From CALOCY01 sp942491975 (GTDB taxonomy: Bacteria > Bacteroidota > Bacteroidia > Bacteroidales > Prolixibacteraceae), in contig CALOCY010000004.1 of NCBI GenBank assembly GCA_942491975.1, forward strand, positions 1,364,001 to 1,428,000: a stretch of 64,000 nt of DNA, read 5' to 3'. Each line of letters opens with the position of its first letter. Position 1 is the first letter of the stretch. The notes beneath the pieces are model-generated. The model was not told the origin of the DNA and did not search any database. It worked only from the letters and a program-made list of their open reading frames with translations. Positions 34,957 through 44,132 of this stretch are shown here, in pieces. A program made the position numbers and the translations under genes.

Positions 34957-35839
34957 ATACTATAATTTTTCCGTCCATTGTTGTTAAAACCTTATTTCCC
35001 GTCATTGATGGCGAATAAACCGGGATATACTCATCGCAAGCTATCAGCTTCAAGAAGATGCTGCCAATAACCTTATTGCTTGCTACATGCACCCCTGTTA
35101 TTATAAATCCATCAGTTACAAAACTTTCAATCGTCACATAATCGTTCAACTTCACTTTCCGTAATCCGGGATCAGTAAAGAGTTTCCACAGTGCCTTGAT
35201 GTTTGCCTGAAAAGTTGTTTTGTCGGCACCTTCTACAAAACCGGAAATACTTATTTCAACAGCCTTTCGCCCGGTAACCTGGTAACCTTCTTTATCGTAA
35301 ACCGTGAAGTATTCCTTATCCATTTTGGCCTGATCACCCCGGCCTTGTATTTTCGACACATACATCCCGAAGCTTTGCAATGGCATATTATCAACCTTGT
35401 GGCTTCCGGGTGCAGATACAGGGAAAACACCACCGGATAAATCAGGTTGTGGCTCACGCATCTTGATTGTGACAGTTCCCATACCGTTCATAATCTCAGA
35501 GTCGATCTTCTCAATCTTCACATTGTAATCACCGTATTCAGTTGAAAAGACTACTAAATCAGTAAAGGCAGCAACATCATGTTTCAAACTGTTGATAGCC
35601 GAAACAATATCATTCCGGCTTCCTTTAATTAGTCCGTAGAAATCAATATCCCGACCTGCTAAAAATATCTCATCAGCATCAACAAAAGGCTCAATACCAT
35701 CTTCATCATCCCATGACTGAAAGGTCTGCCCTATTCTCTTCGGAAGATCGAAAATACCGGATACAGCAATATTGCTATCCTTAGCCCTTCCGGCAATAAT
35801 CCCATAATCGGCCAGTGATATGTTGTTTAAGCTATACAC
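34949..35839 (-). CDS. Distal tail-like structural protein
   Basis: A 296-residue protein lying between tape measure and fibre, the usual place of the distal tail protein (Dit). It begins MYSLNNISLADYGI and has a repeated beta-rich half (SIVSA, VEISISGFVEGADK) consistent with a tail-tube-like fold that closes the tube. It overlaps the tape-measure stop by 8 bp. Sequence similarity to Dit is not obvious by eye; the call rests on gene order and fold-like pattern. Confidence 0.6.
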   Translation of the reverse strand: MYSLNNISLADYGIIAGRAKDSNIAVSGIFDLPKRIGQTFQSWDDEDGIEPFVDADEIFLAGRDIDFYGLIKGSRNDIVSAINSLKHDVAAFTDLVVFSTEYGDYNVKIEKIDSEIMNGMGTVTIKMREPQPDLSGGVFPVSAPGSHKVDNMPLQSFGMYVSKIQGRGDQAKMDKEYFTVYDKEGYQVTGRKAVEISISGFVEGADKTTFQANIKALWKLFTDPGLRKVKLNDYVTIESFVTDGFIITGVHVASNKVIGSIFLKLIACDEYIPVYSPSMTGNKVLTTMDGKIIVYG

Positions 35840-38800
35840 CTAAGTCCCTCCCTGTTTGTTGTTTTGCGGTATTACTGTTTATTGCCTGTAGTTCTGTGAC
35901 TGCGTTTCGTAATTCTACAACAGTATTGTGCGTGTTAGACTCTATTTTTAATAAATGATCAACTGCCATTTTATTATAGTCCCTTATCATCCTTGTACCA
36001 TCTGATTGTTTGCGCATTAACCCGGCCAGTTCTCCGCCTGTTTCTTCGGTTAACTCCCGGCGAATAGCTCCAGCAATACCTTGCTGTGTTACCACCCCTA
36101 AATCGCTCGCTAAATCTATACCGGCAGCTTGCAGTGCTGAATTAAGCTGTTCAAATTGTTCTGATGCACCAGTTATTAAGTCAGCCCAATTTTGGCCTAG
36201 TTCATTTATTTCTAAATCAGTTAGTCCTCCTTCTGCAAGGCTTCCAAACATTTCAAAGAAGTCTTTTGAAACAGCGTTAAGATATTGGGTTTTAAGGGTG
36301 TTTTTTAACGCATTTTTCATTAGCGTTTCAAAATCATCTGCAAAATCTTCTATTGATTTTTTTCCCTCAAAAAAGCCATCAGTTATAGTGTTGGCAATAT
36401 CTCCTGAAGTAGTTTGGGTAAGCTCTTCAAGTAATTCACGTCTTGCATCGATTAACTCATAATACTCATCAATTAATTTTTGCAAATCCTCAAGATTCTG
36501 AAAAACAAATCCTTCTGGGTTAACATCTTTGAATAATTCGGAATTTGCAAAAGCTTCGGCAATAGCGTCATCAGTATCTCCTAATAGGGCAATCCACTCT
36601 TCAATAGTGTCGATATCATTACCAAATATTACGCCCGTAGTTGACCTTCCCCAACCAAACAATCCTGATCTTTTGGTTTTTTCAGCGACTAATTCAAACT
36701 CTTTTGCATACTCTTTTAGCTCATCGGTTTGCTTTTGAATTAAATCAAGTGTTAATTGCTCCTGCCTTGTCCTTTCATCTCCGGTAGATTCCTGTAATAT
36801 TCTTAACTGTTCACGCAGTGCGAAATTTTGCAATTCAAACATTTGCCGGACACGTTCAGCTTCTTGTGCCAACAATTCTTCCTCTGATACAGCTCCCGCC
36901 ATCATTATTTGTAAAACACCTGTTGCTGCACCGAGATAATTACCAGAAGCTAAACTACCGGCAATATTCGCAAATTGTCCTATACCATTTGCAAGATTTG
37001 CTATTTCATCATTCATGCCAGCAAAAGAATCCCCGATAGCCTTTGCTGCTTGCTCTATATCGTAAATAGCATTTAAAGCTTTATCTAGATTTTCAAATTT
37101 CTCTTCTGGAGACACATACCCTAGCTCCTTAAGTTCCCGGTTCAGCCTTCGAGCTACTTGAACTAATCCAACAAGCTCCTGTTTGTCTTTTTTTGCAGCT
37201 TTGGGATCAACAAATCCATCTTTTGACAGTTTCTTATTTTTTGGTAAACCGAGGGGTGTTATCTTCTCATTTTTCGCGACATTAACAGCTTCGGCAGCCA
37301 TCGATTCACGTAAGGTAAGTTCATATTCCAGAAGCACTATCTTTTCTGCAATAGCCTGTTTTTCTTGGTCATTTGCATTCAATATGGATGTTTTCAATCC
37401 ATCAACCTCGTTCTTCAGTTGTTCGTATGTTTTTTCTTGATCTCTCAGGGAAATATCAGCTTCACTAGCAGCTTTAATAATCTCCACTTTAGCCTGCTCG
37501 TTACCTTCGAGAGCCCTCAATTGGTTTTGTAAGTATTCTTTGTAGGTTGCCCCTTGTTTTAGTTGCTGGGCATATTGAGTTTTGGCAGTATCTTCAAATC
37601 CCTGGCGGACGGCCATGTTATACTCATCATAAGCCTGTGCTGCCTTTTCAAGTTGTTCTTTGAATTTTTCAAGGTCAAATGAAGAAATTAACCCACCTCC
37701 ACCTTTTAATGCTTCTTTTACAGAGTTCAGTTGTTCCTTTAACTTGATTAACTCTTTCTCAAGTAATGGGTTTTGAGAGACTTCCTTTAAGCTCTCCTGA
37801 ATAGATTTTTTTAACCCTAATAGTTCTGTTTTGGATAATTCACTAATTCTTTTTATTTGCTCCTCAAATCCGGTAATAAGCCCGTTATTTTCACCAGATA
37901 ACGATTGCAACAAATCTCTAGACCCTTTTAGAGAGTTATTGACACTATCAATATCCTCTTGGATTTTCGCAAGTTCTTCACGTGCTTTTGCCCTTGATTT
38001 AGGATCTGTTTTAATTGTTACATCATGAAGTCTTCCTGCTCCAAATCCAGTAGCAAAAACCGTCTTAACCTGATAGCTTAACTGTGTTTTTTTTCTCTGT
38101 GCTTCATGTTTGGCTTCTAACCCTTTTAACGTCTGCTCCGCAATTGTAATGTTATCTTCATATTGCTGTATTAACTCTTTTTTGTGAGCTTTTGTCGATT
38201 GCTCTAACTTTTCTGTGCTGAGTTCAATTGCTTCACCATACCTATCAACCTGGTCAATAGTATCAGGATAGATTTTTGCAAGTGTTTTTATTAATTCATT
38301 ATATCGATCCTGTTCATCGGCTGTTTTATTTGTTTTTCCATGTAATTCTTTATACTCATCCCTGAGCTTTTTTACATTTTTATCGTAATCCTTTGCGTCA
38401 GCAACTGCCCGGTTATAATCCTCCTGTATGTCTTTTGCTGATTTTACTTCTTTTCTGAATGCGAAATAAGCTGCTGTGGCTAATCCCAACACAGCAACTA
38501 TTGCTGTGAATGGGTTTGTAGCCATTGATGCAGTAAGAATTTTTATAGCCTTACTTAAACCTACAGTTGTTGTGGTCGCCGTATCTGTTGCAGCAACATA
38601 AGCCGCTTGTGTTGCTATTGAAATTTTCCTCCATCTATTAAGGATGCTCTCTTTTGCTATAAGTATTCGTAATATAGCTTCCTGACTTATCATACTCAGA
38701 TTAGCCCCGATAGCAGCTGATTTATACACCAAAAGAAGTGCAGCTGATATTTTTAATCCCTTTGCAAAGTCAGAAAAGAACTCTTCTATTTTTCCTGAAT

Positions 38801-39917
38801 CAAAAGCCTCATTCATTTCATGCGCCAATTCGGAAATTTCTTTCATAACCCCATCACCAAGCGGCTTCATTGCTTTAATGATGTTATTAGTCAAACGAGC
38901 GGTAATATCTTTTGAGGATTGTTCGACTTTCTGCGCTGCTTTCTCTGTTGCCCCGGCACTTTCCTCTGAAATAGTTTTTAGGTCAGACATAGCCATCTTT
39001 GCCTTTTCGCCAGTTGATGCAAGGATAGCATTTGCACCCTCTATCCTGCCAACTGCAGTAGCCAATGCATCTACGCTATAATTAGAATCTTTTGCAACAA
39101 TCTCAAAGGTCTCTTGTAGTTTACGCCCCTCAAAAGCAGCATTACCATATTCTTTTGCTATTCCAACAATGGCTGATCTTATTTGAGTGGCAGCTTGAGC
39201 GGTTGGGGTTCCCTGTTTTGTAATTGTAGCCATCAATCCCATTACTTCGCTAAATGGGATTTTCAATGAAGCGGCAATAGGGGCAATTTGAGCTATATTC
39301 TGTGCTAATTCGGGGAAAGTTGTTTTACCTTTTTCAACGGTTTTAAAGAAAGTATCAGAAACAGATTGTGCTTCGGTAAAAGGTTTGCCCCAAGCATTAA
39401 GAACAGTTGTAATGCCATCTGCGGCAATAGCAGTATCAACAAACCCGGCAGTTGATGAAATTGCCGCAGTTTTCAAAACTTCTAATCCTTCTGCACCATC
39501 ATAGCCAGCCGAAACAATCTGATACATTGATTTAGCCAACTCTTTCGGTGCCTGACTGCCTTTGGTTGCTAAGTCAAGTATTTGGTCAGAATAATAATCA
39601 AATCGACTAAATATCTCCTCGGAAATCGTCCCAACCTCTGTCATTGCCGATTGGTAATCTACCGAAAACTGGTAAGCATCTTTAGTAGCTTTTGCAAATG
39701 CTATTGCACCTATCGCCGGACCAATAACTTTAGAGAAATTACCTATTGTGTGTCCTAAAGAAGCAAATGATGAATCAAGTCGTTTACCCCCCTTAACGGT
39801 GCCATTGACAAACCCCTGCATCCGTGCATCTATCATATCTATTTTTCGATAGATTCCCCGAATGTCAACATCTGCATCAAAATGTAATGCGCCGCTATCT
39901 GCTGTATTCGCTCCCAT
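35832..39917 (-). CDS. Phage tail tape measure protein (TP901 type)
   Basis: A 1361-residue protein that sets tail length and is ejected with the DNA. The N-terminal 300 residues carry the TP901 core (AQIAPIAASLKIPFSEVMGLMATITKQG, QAATQIRSAI). Several hydrophobic segments around residues 390-500 could insert in the host membrane. Long coiled-coil stretches rich in Lys/Glu follow (residues 500-1000). Its ATG overlaps the stop of the tail chaperone -1 frame by one base (TAATG). At about 1.5 angstrom per residue the tail would be about 200 nm long, which is an estimate. Confidence 0.93.
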   Translation of the reverse strand: MGANTADSGALHFDADVDIRGIYRKIDMIDARMQGFVNGTVKGGKRLDSSFASLGHTIGNFSKVIGPAIGAIAFAKATKDAYQFSVDYQSAMTEVGTISEEIFSRFDYYSDQILDLATKGSQAPKELAKSMYQIVSAGYDGAEGLEVLKTAAISSTAGFVDTAIAADGITTVLNAWGKPFTEAQSVSDTFFKTVEKGKTTFPELAQNIAQIAPIAASLKIPFSEVMGLMATITKQGTPTAQAATQIRSAIVGIAKEYGNAAFEGRKLQETFEIVAKDSNYSVDALATAVGRIEGANAILASTGEKAKMAMSDLKTISEESAGATEKAAQKVEQSSKDITARLTNNIIKAMKPLGDGVMKEISELAHEMNEAFDSGKIEEFFSDFAKGLKISAALLLVYKSAAIGANLSMISQEAILRILIAKESILNRWRKISIATQAAYVAATDTATTTTVGLSKAIKILTASMATNPFTAIVAVLGLATAAYFAFRKEVKSAKDIQEDYNRAVADAKDYDKNVKKLRDEYKELHGKTNKTADEQDRYNELIKTLAKIYPDTIDQVDRYGEAIELSTEKLEQSTKAHKKELIQQYEDNITIAEQTLKGLEAKHEAQRKKTQLSYQVKTVFATGFGAGRLHDVTIKTDPKSRAKAREELAKIQEDIDSVNNSLKGSRDLLQSLSGENNGLITGFEEQIKRISELSKTELLGLKKSIQESLKEVSQNPLLEKELIKLKEQLNSVKEALKGGGGLISSFDLEKFKEQLEKAAQAYDEYNMAVRQGFEDTAKTQYAQQLKQGATYKEYLQNQLRALEGNEQAKVEIIKAASEADISLRDQEKTYEQLKNEVDGLKTSILNANDQEKQAIAEKIVLLEYELTLRESMAAEAVNVAKNEKITPLGLPKNKKLSKDGFVDPKAAKKDKQELVGLVQVARRLNRELKELGYVSPEEKFENLDKALNAIYDIEQAAKAIGDSFAGMNDEIANLANGIGQFANIAGSLASGNYLGAATGVLQIMMAGAVSEEELLAQEAERVRQMFELQNFALREQLRILQESTGDERTRQEQLTLDLIQKQTDELKEYAKEFELVAEKTKRSGLFGWGRSTTGVIFGNDIDTIEEWIALLGDTDDAIAEAFANSELFKDVNPEGFVFQNLEDLQKLIDEYYELIDARRELLEELTQTTSGDIANTITDGFFEGKKSIEDFADDFETLMKNALKNTLKTQYLNAVSKDFFEMFGSLAEGGLTDLEINELGQNWADLITGASEQFEQLNSALQAAGIDLASDLGVVTQQGIAGAIRRELTEETGGELAGLMRKQSDGTRMIRDYNKMAVDHLLKIESNTHNTVVELRNAVTELQAINSNTAKQQTGRDLGV

Positions 39918-40578
39918 TATTCACCAAAAAAATCTTTTATTTCGTCGTAGCTACCGTCTTTTACTTCATCGTTATCTTTCTGATCTTCCTTACCTGAATC
40001 ATAGTCGTAGTAAGGCATATCTATCAACATCATTTGAAGGTTCTGCCAACTTATTCCCCAGAGGACATAGTCGAAGCTGTATCCGAAGTTTTTACAGATG
40101 TCTCCGATTCGTCCCCAGACGGTGTAGGCTGGTCGGTAACCGTCTCGCCCCTTCTTTCCAGTTGATTGATGCTTCTCAGCAAGACGGTAGTGTGAAAAAA
40201 ATCCTCAATTCCCATTTGACTTATTGTAACTGCTGTGAGTTGTCGCAGTTCCTTCGTTTTAAGAGACCAGAGGAGCAATAGTGTGAGTACTCTGTTAAAC
40301 CAGAATATCCGTACGCGGTTATTTAGAATCGATAGGGAAATAATCCGCGCCATTGGTTTTACACTGTCTGACAAGCCATCTAATATCTTTACTGGGGTTA
40401 CATCACTGTCAAACTGCACTATTTTTGATCTTTCTTTACTTTGCAGAATTATCGTACCCAGCCGTTGGGGTTTAATCGACAATCTAATCTTAAACCACAG
40501 TACACGAATTTTGAATTTTGTACCCTGATCCGTGGTTGCGTCAGCAGCTTTATTCTGTATCTCTTCTTTTGTCGACAT
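39917..40578 (-). CDS. Tail assembly chaperone, -1 frameshift fusion product (gpGT-like)
   Basis: The zero-frame product continues into the -1 frame at the heptamer T-TTT-TTT (40201 to 40195, zero-frame codons GAT TTT TTT). The -1 frame stays open to TAA at 39917-39919. It encodes a Trp/Tyr-rich tail (SFDYVLWGISWQNLQMML) typical of tail-chaperone C-termini. A stem of 10 bp (40188-40179 with 40148-40139, one G-U pair) begins 6 nt after the heptamer. The stop overlaps the tape-measure ATG. The fusion binds the tape measure and recruits tube subunits. Start chosen at MSTKEEIQ (40578); an upstream ATG at 40608 overlaps the holin gene. Confidence 0.75.
40051..40578 (-). CDS. Tail assembly chaperone, zero-frame product (gpG-like)
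   Basis: The zero-frame reading ends at 40051 with a low-complexity Ser/Thr/Glu tail (DTASTMSSGE). The N-terminal part (residues about 15-130) is shared with the frameshifted form. It lies between the tube/holin genes and the tape measure, where siphoviruses encode G and GT. The region after the slip site in this frame (about 45 residues) looks poorly constrained, compared with the -1 frame, which supports frameshifting as real rather than an error. Confidence 0.7.
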   Translation of the reverse strand: MSTKEEIQNKAADATTDQGTKFKIRVLWFKIRLSIKPQRLGTIILQSKERSKIVQFDSDVTPVKILDGLSDSVKPMARIISLSILNNRVRIFWFNRVLTLLLLWSLKTKELRQLTAVTISQMGIEDFFHTTVLLRSINQLERRGETVTDQPTPSGDESETSVKTSDTASTMSSGE

Positions 40579-40993
40579 CGATTCCGGTTTCTTTCTGAAT
40601 TTTAACACTCATGTATTTTCGCAATACCCGGAAAACAGGATGATTTGTAATCTTCCCTGCATTTTCCAGTATAGACCAAAACTCAAATCCACAAATCAGC
40701 AATGCAGCCCCATTGTGCAGATCAAGCCTCCCCGGCAGTAAGTATTTATCAAGTAGAAAAGTCAATAACACAACCATTATTGACCAAAATAGCTTTGGTA
40801 TAGTCTCCCACAGCTTTTTGCTTAAAACAGGCTCCCGCAACTTCACTGCTACCCATATCCCCGACATCAGATCAGCAACGATAAACACAAATACAAGAGC
40901 AATGGCAATTTTCACCCCCACAAAACATCCAGCAATAGCAAAAAGCAATCCTGAAAAGAATTTGCCTATAGAATCAATAAACAACACTTTCAT
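40550..40993 (-). CDS. Phage holin, PF05105-like
   Basis: A 147-residue protein with three to four membrane helices and the DLMSGIWVAVK segment seen in Holin_4/toxin-secretion holins. The C-terminal tail is basic (RKYMSVKIQKETG). A holin between the tail tube and the tape measure is an unusual place; the lysis cassette at the end of the operon has two further holin-like genes. Its stop overlaps the upstream ATG option of the tail chaperone gene. Confidence 0.75.
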   Translation of the reverse strand: MKVLFIDSIGKFFSGLLFAIAGCFVGVKIAIALVFVFIVADLMSGIWVAVKLREPVLSKKLWETIPKLFWSIMVVLLTFLLDKYLLPGRLDLHNGAALLICGFEFWSILENAGKITNHPVFRVLRKYMSVKIQKETGIDVDKRRDTE

Positions 40994-41009
40994 CTTTTTT
41001 AAAGGATTA

Positions 41010-41034
41010 AAGCCCCACCTAAATGATGGGGCTT
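41010..41034 (-). terminator. Hairpin after the tail tube gene (partial terminator?)
   Basis: An 8-bp perfect stem (AAGCCCCA/TGGGGCTT) with a 9-base loop is followed on the minus strand by TTTAATCCTTTAAAAAAG. It lies just after the tube gene stop. It may reduce downstream expression or protect the 3' end of the abundant tube message. Confidence 0.5.
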
Positions 41035-41038
41035 ATGG

Positions 41039-41548
41039 TTATGCTGAAGGTGGAGTAGATTTGTAAGGTTTAACCCCTACTGCTGTAGGAGCAAGAACGG
41101 TAGCTTTTATCCTAACAAGCCCCAATTCCTCTTTACCAAGAGAAATATCAAGGGATGCGCTGATTTTACACCGCACAAATTCTAATTTCATGTCCTTCCT
41201 AGTGATGATTTCAATTGATTTCTCAATGTCAACAGCAGCACTGGGGGCTTCCCAAGAAAAATCAGGGTCTACACCTGTGACCGTTCCACCTAATACTTTT
41301 ACAAGTGTAGCAGGAGTGAAATCAGTTATAGCCCACTCAATTGTTGTACCTCCTTTTTTAAGGATCGTTTCAATAGGATCATCGTGTTCTTCACAATAAA
41401 ACTCTTTCGATTCATCCTCTGCTTTTGTAATTTTTGCAGTACCTTCATAGGTAACCCCTAAAGCAGCTAATACCTGCCCCATTGTGCCATCACTCTCAAT
41501 ATCTCCTATTTTGATCGACTTAACGCCGTAAGTTGTTTTTTCAGCCAT
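41039..41548 (-). CDS. Major tail (tube) protein
   Basis: A 169-residue protein in the canonical place between neck genes and the tail chaperone. It is beta-rich (YGVKSIKIGDIESDGTMGQV, KISASLDISLGKEELGLVRI) as expected for a tube subunit, and its C-terminus is Pro/Ser-rich. It forms the hexameric rings of the tail tube. A stable hairpin follows the gene, as after the capsid gene, which fits a highly expressed structural protein. Confidence 0.75.
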   Translation of the reverse strand: MAEKTTYGVKSIKIGDIESDGTMGQVLAALGVTYEGTAKITKAEDESKEFYCEEHDDPIETILKKGGTTIEWAITDFTPATLVKVLGGTVTGVDPDFSWEAPSAAVDIEKSIEIITRKDMKLEFVRCKISASLDISLGKEELGLVRIKATVLAPTAVGVKPYKSTPPSA

Positions 41549-41561
41549 GATTTCTAGTTTT

Positions 41562-41936
41562 TTAGCCGTTTAAAAAAATAGCCCGAAGGCGAATGTTTGA
41601 ATAATGCTCATCTTGAGCTTCATCATTTAATATTGATTGAAAACGCAGAAAAATTTCAATGTTATTATCATCCGATTGCCAGGGGAATAATGCCAAAACA
41701 GAATTAGTAAGCTCTTGCAAGCGTTCTATATTCGGATTGTGGCTATCAAAGTTTTTCACTCTTACATTGACATTAATATCAACCCCTTGCAACTGTCTGT
41801 CAGGAATCGGCAAACTATTCAAAACAATACATTCATTCTCATTGTCAGAACTTGGCCGGGTGAGTTTATGTACCGAAATACCAACTCCTGTAACCAAGCT
41901 ATATACTGTATCAATTGCATCGAATGTTGTTTTCAT
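41562..41936 (-). CDS. Tail terminator/completion protein
   Basis: A 124-residue protein between the HK97-gp10-like gene and the tube gene. Its pattern of beta strands (NVRVKNFDSHNP, EIFLRFQSILNDEAQDEHYSNIRLRAIF) resembles tail-completion proteins that cap the tube at the neck. The start overlaps the previous stop by 4 bp. Sequence identity to known families cannot be checked here. Confidence 0.6.
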   Translation of the reverse strand: MKTTFDAIDTVYSLVTGVGISVHKLTRPSSDNENECIVLNSLPIPDRQLQGVDINVNVRVKNFDSHNPNIERLQELTNSVLALFPWQSDDNNIEIFLRFQSILNDEAQDEHYSNIRLRAIFLNG

Positions 41937-42355
41937 GCTGCCAACTCTTTTAGGCTTATAATTGCCATATCAGACTGTAATGAAATAACATTGAGACCTT
42001 TGGATTCAACATGCGTGGCGTAATTCATTCCTGCAACACCAATGAGTTGATACCCTTGTCTCTTTTCCAACTCTCCAATCAAACGTTTTGCTGCGTTTGC
42101 TCCCTCTTTATTACCCTCAAGATTTGACTGAATGATTTTCCCATCTTTGAGTATGAAATACCCTATTGAGCTTCTTAAATTTCCAGTAACATCACCAAAA
42201 CCGCCCTCAGCTTTATGCATCCGCCGGGCGTCTCGAACAAACTCCTCACCGACATATTGAAGCATCTTAATAATTTGCTTCTCCATTTCGGCTGCTTTGC
42301 GTAATAAATACGCCCTGCGTGAGTTTCTTCCACCCCTTGTTGATTTTAAAGCCAT
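41933..42355 (-). CDS. HK97-gp10-like neck/tail protein
   Basis: A 140-residue protein with the gp10 hallmarks: basic helical N-terminus (RRAYLLRKAAEMEKQI), a DVTGNLRSSIGY turn, and VAGMNYATHVESKG with the conserved A-x-Y-A/V-x-x-V-E-x-G core. Such proteins lie at the head-tail junction or act in tail assembly. The gene overlaps its neighbours on both sides by 4 to 10 bp. Confidence 0.8.
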   Translation of the reverse strand: MALKSTRGGRNSRRAYLLRKAAEMEKQIIKMLQYVGEEFVRDARRMHKAEGGFGDVTGNLRSSIGYFILKDGKIIQSNLEGNKEGANAAKRLIGELEKRQGYQLIGVAGMNYATHVESKGLNVISLQSDMAIISLKELAA

Positions 42356-42651
42356 AGCTGCGAACCTAATTGTCCGTTATGCGAACGTTTTACTTTCCCG
42401 GTAATATTTCCATTGAGTGTATAATTAGCACCAGCAGGAATTACCGTTTCAGTTTTTGGTATGTATACCAAAAAAGCGAACTCTTCCAATGAACCATCAG
42501 CACCGGGAATCTTCACCCCCTTACCATTGGGTTCAGCCCTACACACACTTTCAAATTGCTGGGGAGCACCTGGCACATAATTGCCCTTTTCATTTTTGGT
42601 GGCTTTCCCTTCCCACTCAATCAAAATGCTATGTGGATATTGCTTTACCAT
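42346..42651 (-). CDS. Head closure/head-tail joining protein
   Basis: A 101-residue beta-rich protein, placed between the connector and gp10-like genes. The pattern (LIEWEGKATKNEKGNYVPG, YTLNGNITGKVKRSHNG) fits small head-closure proteins, which form a ring under the connector. Call is from position and fold-like pattern. Confidence 0.6.
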   Translation of the reverse strand: MVKQYPHSILIEWEGKATKNEKGNYVPGAPQQFESVCRAEPNGKGVKIPGADGSLEEFAFLVYIPKTETVIPAGANYTLNGNITGKVKRSHNGQLGSQLWL

Positions 42652-42962
42652 GAGTCAGAAGCATCTTTCACAGTTGGACATGTTGGGTCGCTTACGCCAT
42701 GTTTGGAGTAAATCCCGGAAGCAAGTTTTTTCAACTCCTTTTTCTCAGTCAAAGAGATGGAATAGCCTCCTTCTGAGATGTTAGCACTTGATATTAACCA
42801 GATATATAAATCAGCCTGAGCAAGCTCAAAGGCTTTTCCTGTCAGTATCGACTGTGTTACCTCGTCAGGTGCATTTAACCCTCTCTTAATTAAATAAAGA
42901 TTCGCTGTATTATCCGGAATTGGATAACCTACACTTCCTTTTATGGCTTCAAGGTTCGTCAT
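42645..42962 (-). CDS. Head-tail connector (gp6-like adaptor)
   Basis: A 105-residue helical protein (TNLEAIKGSVGYPIPDNTANLYLIKRGL, FELAQADLYIWLI) that corresponds to the small adaptor often encoded after the capsid gene in Bacteroides phages. It likely docks on the portal after packaging. It is separated from the capsid gene by a 95-bp space holding a strong hairpin. Confidence 0.6.
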   Translation of the reverse strand: MTNLEAIKGSVGYPIPDNTANLYLIKRGLNAPDEVTQSILTGKAFELAQADLYIWLISSANISEGGYSISLTEKKELKKLASGIYSKHGVSDPTCPTVKDASDSW

Positions 42963-42979
42963 CTGTCAATCATCTAAAG

Positions 42980-43028
42980 AAAGCTGCCCGGTCATCCCGA
43001 CTAATCATCAACACATCCGGGTAGCTTT
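42980..43028 (-). terminator. Hairpin after the major capsid gene
   Basis: A 12-bp stem (42980-42991 with 43017-43028; one G-U pair) with a 25-base loop. On the minus strand it lies 30 bp after the capsid stop and is followed by a weak CTTTAG tract. It probably acts as a partial terminator or RNA stabiliser. Confidence 0.5.
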
Positions 43029-43057
43029 CGGTCATGGGTATCTAAATAAAGAATGAG

Positions 43058-44113
43058 TTACGATTCCTGGGTTGAAGTGTCCAGAATAGCCATCTTCTTG
43101 TATTTAGTAAATGCTGGAATAGCATTTAATTCATATTCCAAGAAGCGGCCACCATTCTTGTTGCCATACGCCAACAGAACATTATCAACAGTACGATAAT
43201 TCTTATCTTCCTCAGGCATCCTTTGCTCGTTTGCGTAGGTGTATTGAACAGCCCCCATTTCACCACTTTGTGCAAAACAAACACGGTCGTTAGCAAAAGG
43301 GTTAATCTCTGTTCCATCAGCCTTAGCAACTTTATCTTTCATGATCTCAATCACAGGAAGATCAACGCCTCCCAGGTATTGATTAACCATGTCAGTAGTA
43401 AGGACATTAACCGGGTCAACTTTAACTCGTCCAAATGTCGCAGAGAACGTATTTTTGAACTCAGCCGAAGCAATCATTTTTGCAAATGTTGTTGATGTCA
43501 TGCGCATCACATCCGGTGTAAAGCTTAAGCCTTCCAAGTGTTTGCGGATATCCGTCAATGGAGTTGAAGTTGCGTCGTTTGTGGCCCAAGGCTTCCCAAT
43601 GGTCTTAAGCGACTTAACACCCAAGTTCAGCTCGAACTGAACACCTTCCGGGTTGTTATCCAAATTGACGATGATCTTACCTTCTGACATACCCTGAAGA
43701 GTCATATGATCCAATCGCTTATGAGGCGCAATCATAGCTTCTTCAAATTCCGGGAATAAGAAGTCGTACAATTCACCCATTTTTCCACCCTCTTTTTTGA
43801 GCTTTTCTTCTAGCTCAAGGGCTTTACGGATCATCAATGCATCCATCTGGAACTTATCTCCCAATGAAGGGATTGTACCAGTGAGCTCACCTAATGATGG
43901 ACGTGTGCGAATCGGTTTGCCGGATCCATATTTAATTACAGATGCCATGGCGGCTGTTCCATAATTAGCCATATAAGCTTGGAAAGTCAATGTTGGGGAA
44001 TATTCCCACTTCATATATTTTTTCCAAATAGCTATATATGTGGACTTCTTCTTTACGGTGTCAATCCAAGCCTCCCAATTTTTTGCTTGTTCCAATAATT
44101 TCAAGAATACCAT
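43058..44113 (-). CDS. Major capsid protein (HK97-fold, inferred)
   Basis: A 351-residue protein in the canonical place after scaffold and fibre genes. Predicted features include a helical N-terminal arm (residues 1-60), then a central region (LNLGVKSLKTIGKPWATND, SAEFKNTFSATFGRVKVDPVN, then QSGEMGAVQYTYANEQRM) like the P and A domains of phage capsids of this group. Length fits. A strong hairpin follows it. It assembles into the procapsid together with the scaffold and portal. Confidence 0.8.
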   Translation of the reverse strand: MVFLKLLEQAKNWEAWIDTVKKKSTYIAIWKKYMKWEYSPTLTFQAYMANYGTAAMASVIKYGSGKPIRTRPSLGELTGTIPSLGDKFQMDALMIRKALELEEKLKKEGGKMGELYDFLFPEFEEAMIAPHKRLDHMTLQGMSEGKIIVNLDNNPEGVQFELNLGVKSLKTIGKPWATNDATSTPLTDIRKHLEGLSFTPDVMRMTSTTFAKMIASAEFKNTFSATFGRVKVDPVNVLTTDMVNQYLGGVDLPVIEIMKDKVAKADGTEINPFANDRVCFAQSGEMGAVQYTYANEQRMPEEDKNYRTVDNVLLAYGNKNGGRFLEYELNAIPAFTKYKKMAILDTSTQES

Positions 44114-44132
44114 TTTTTAAAAATTTAAAAGG

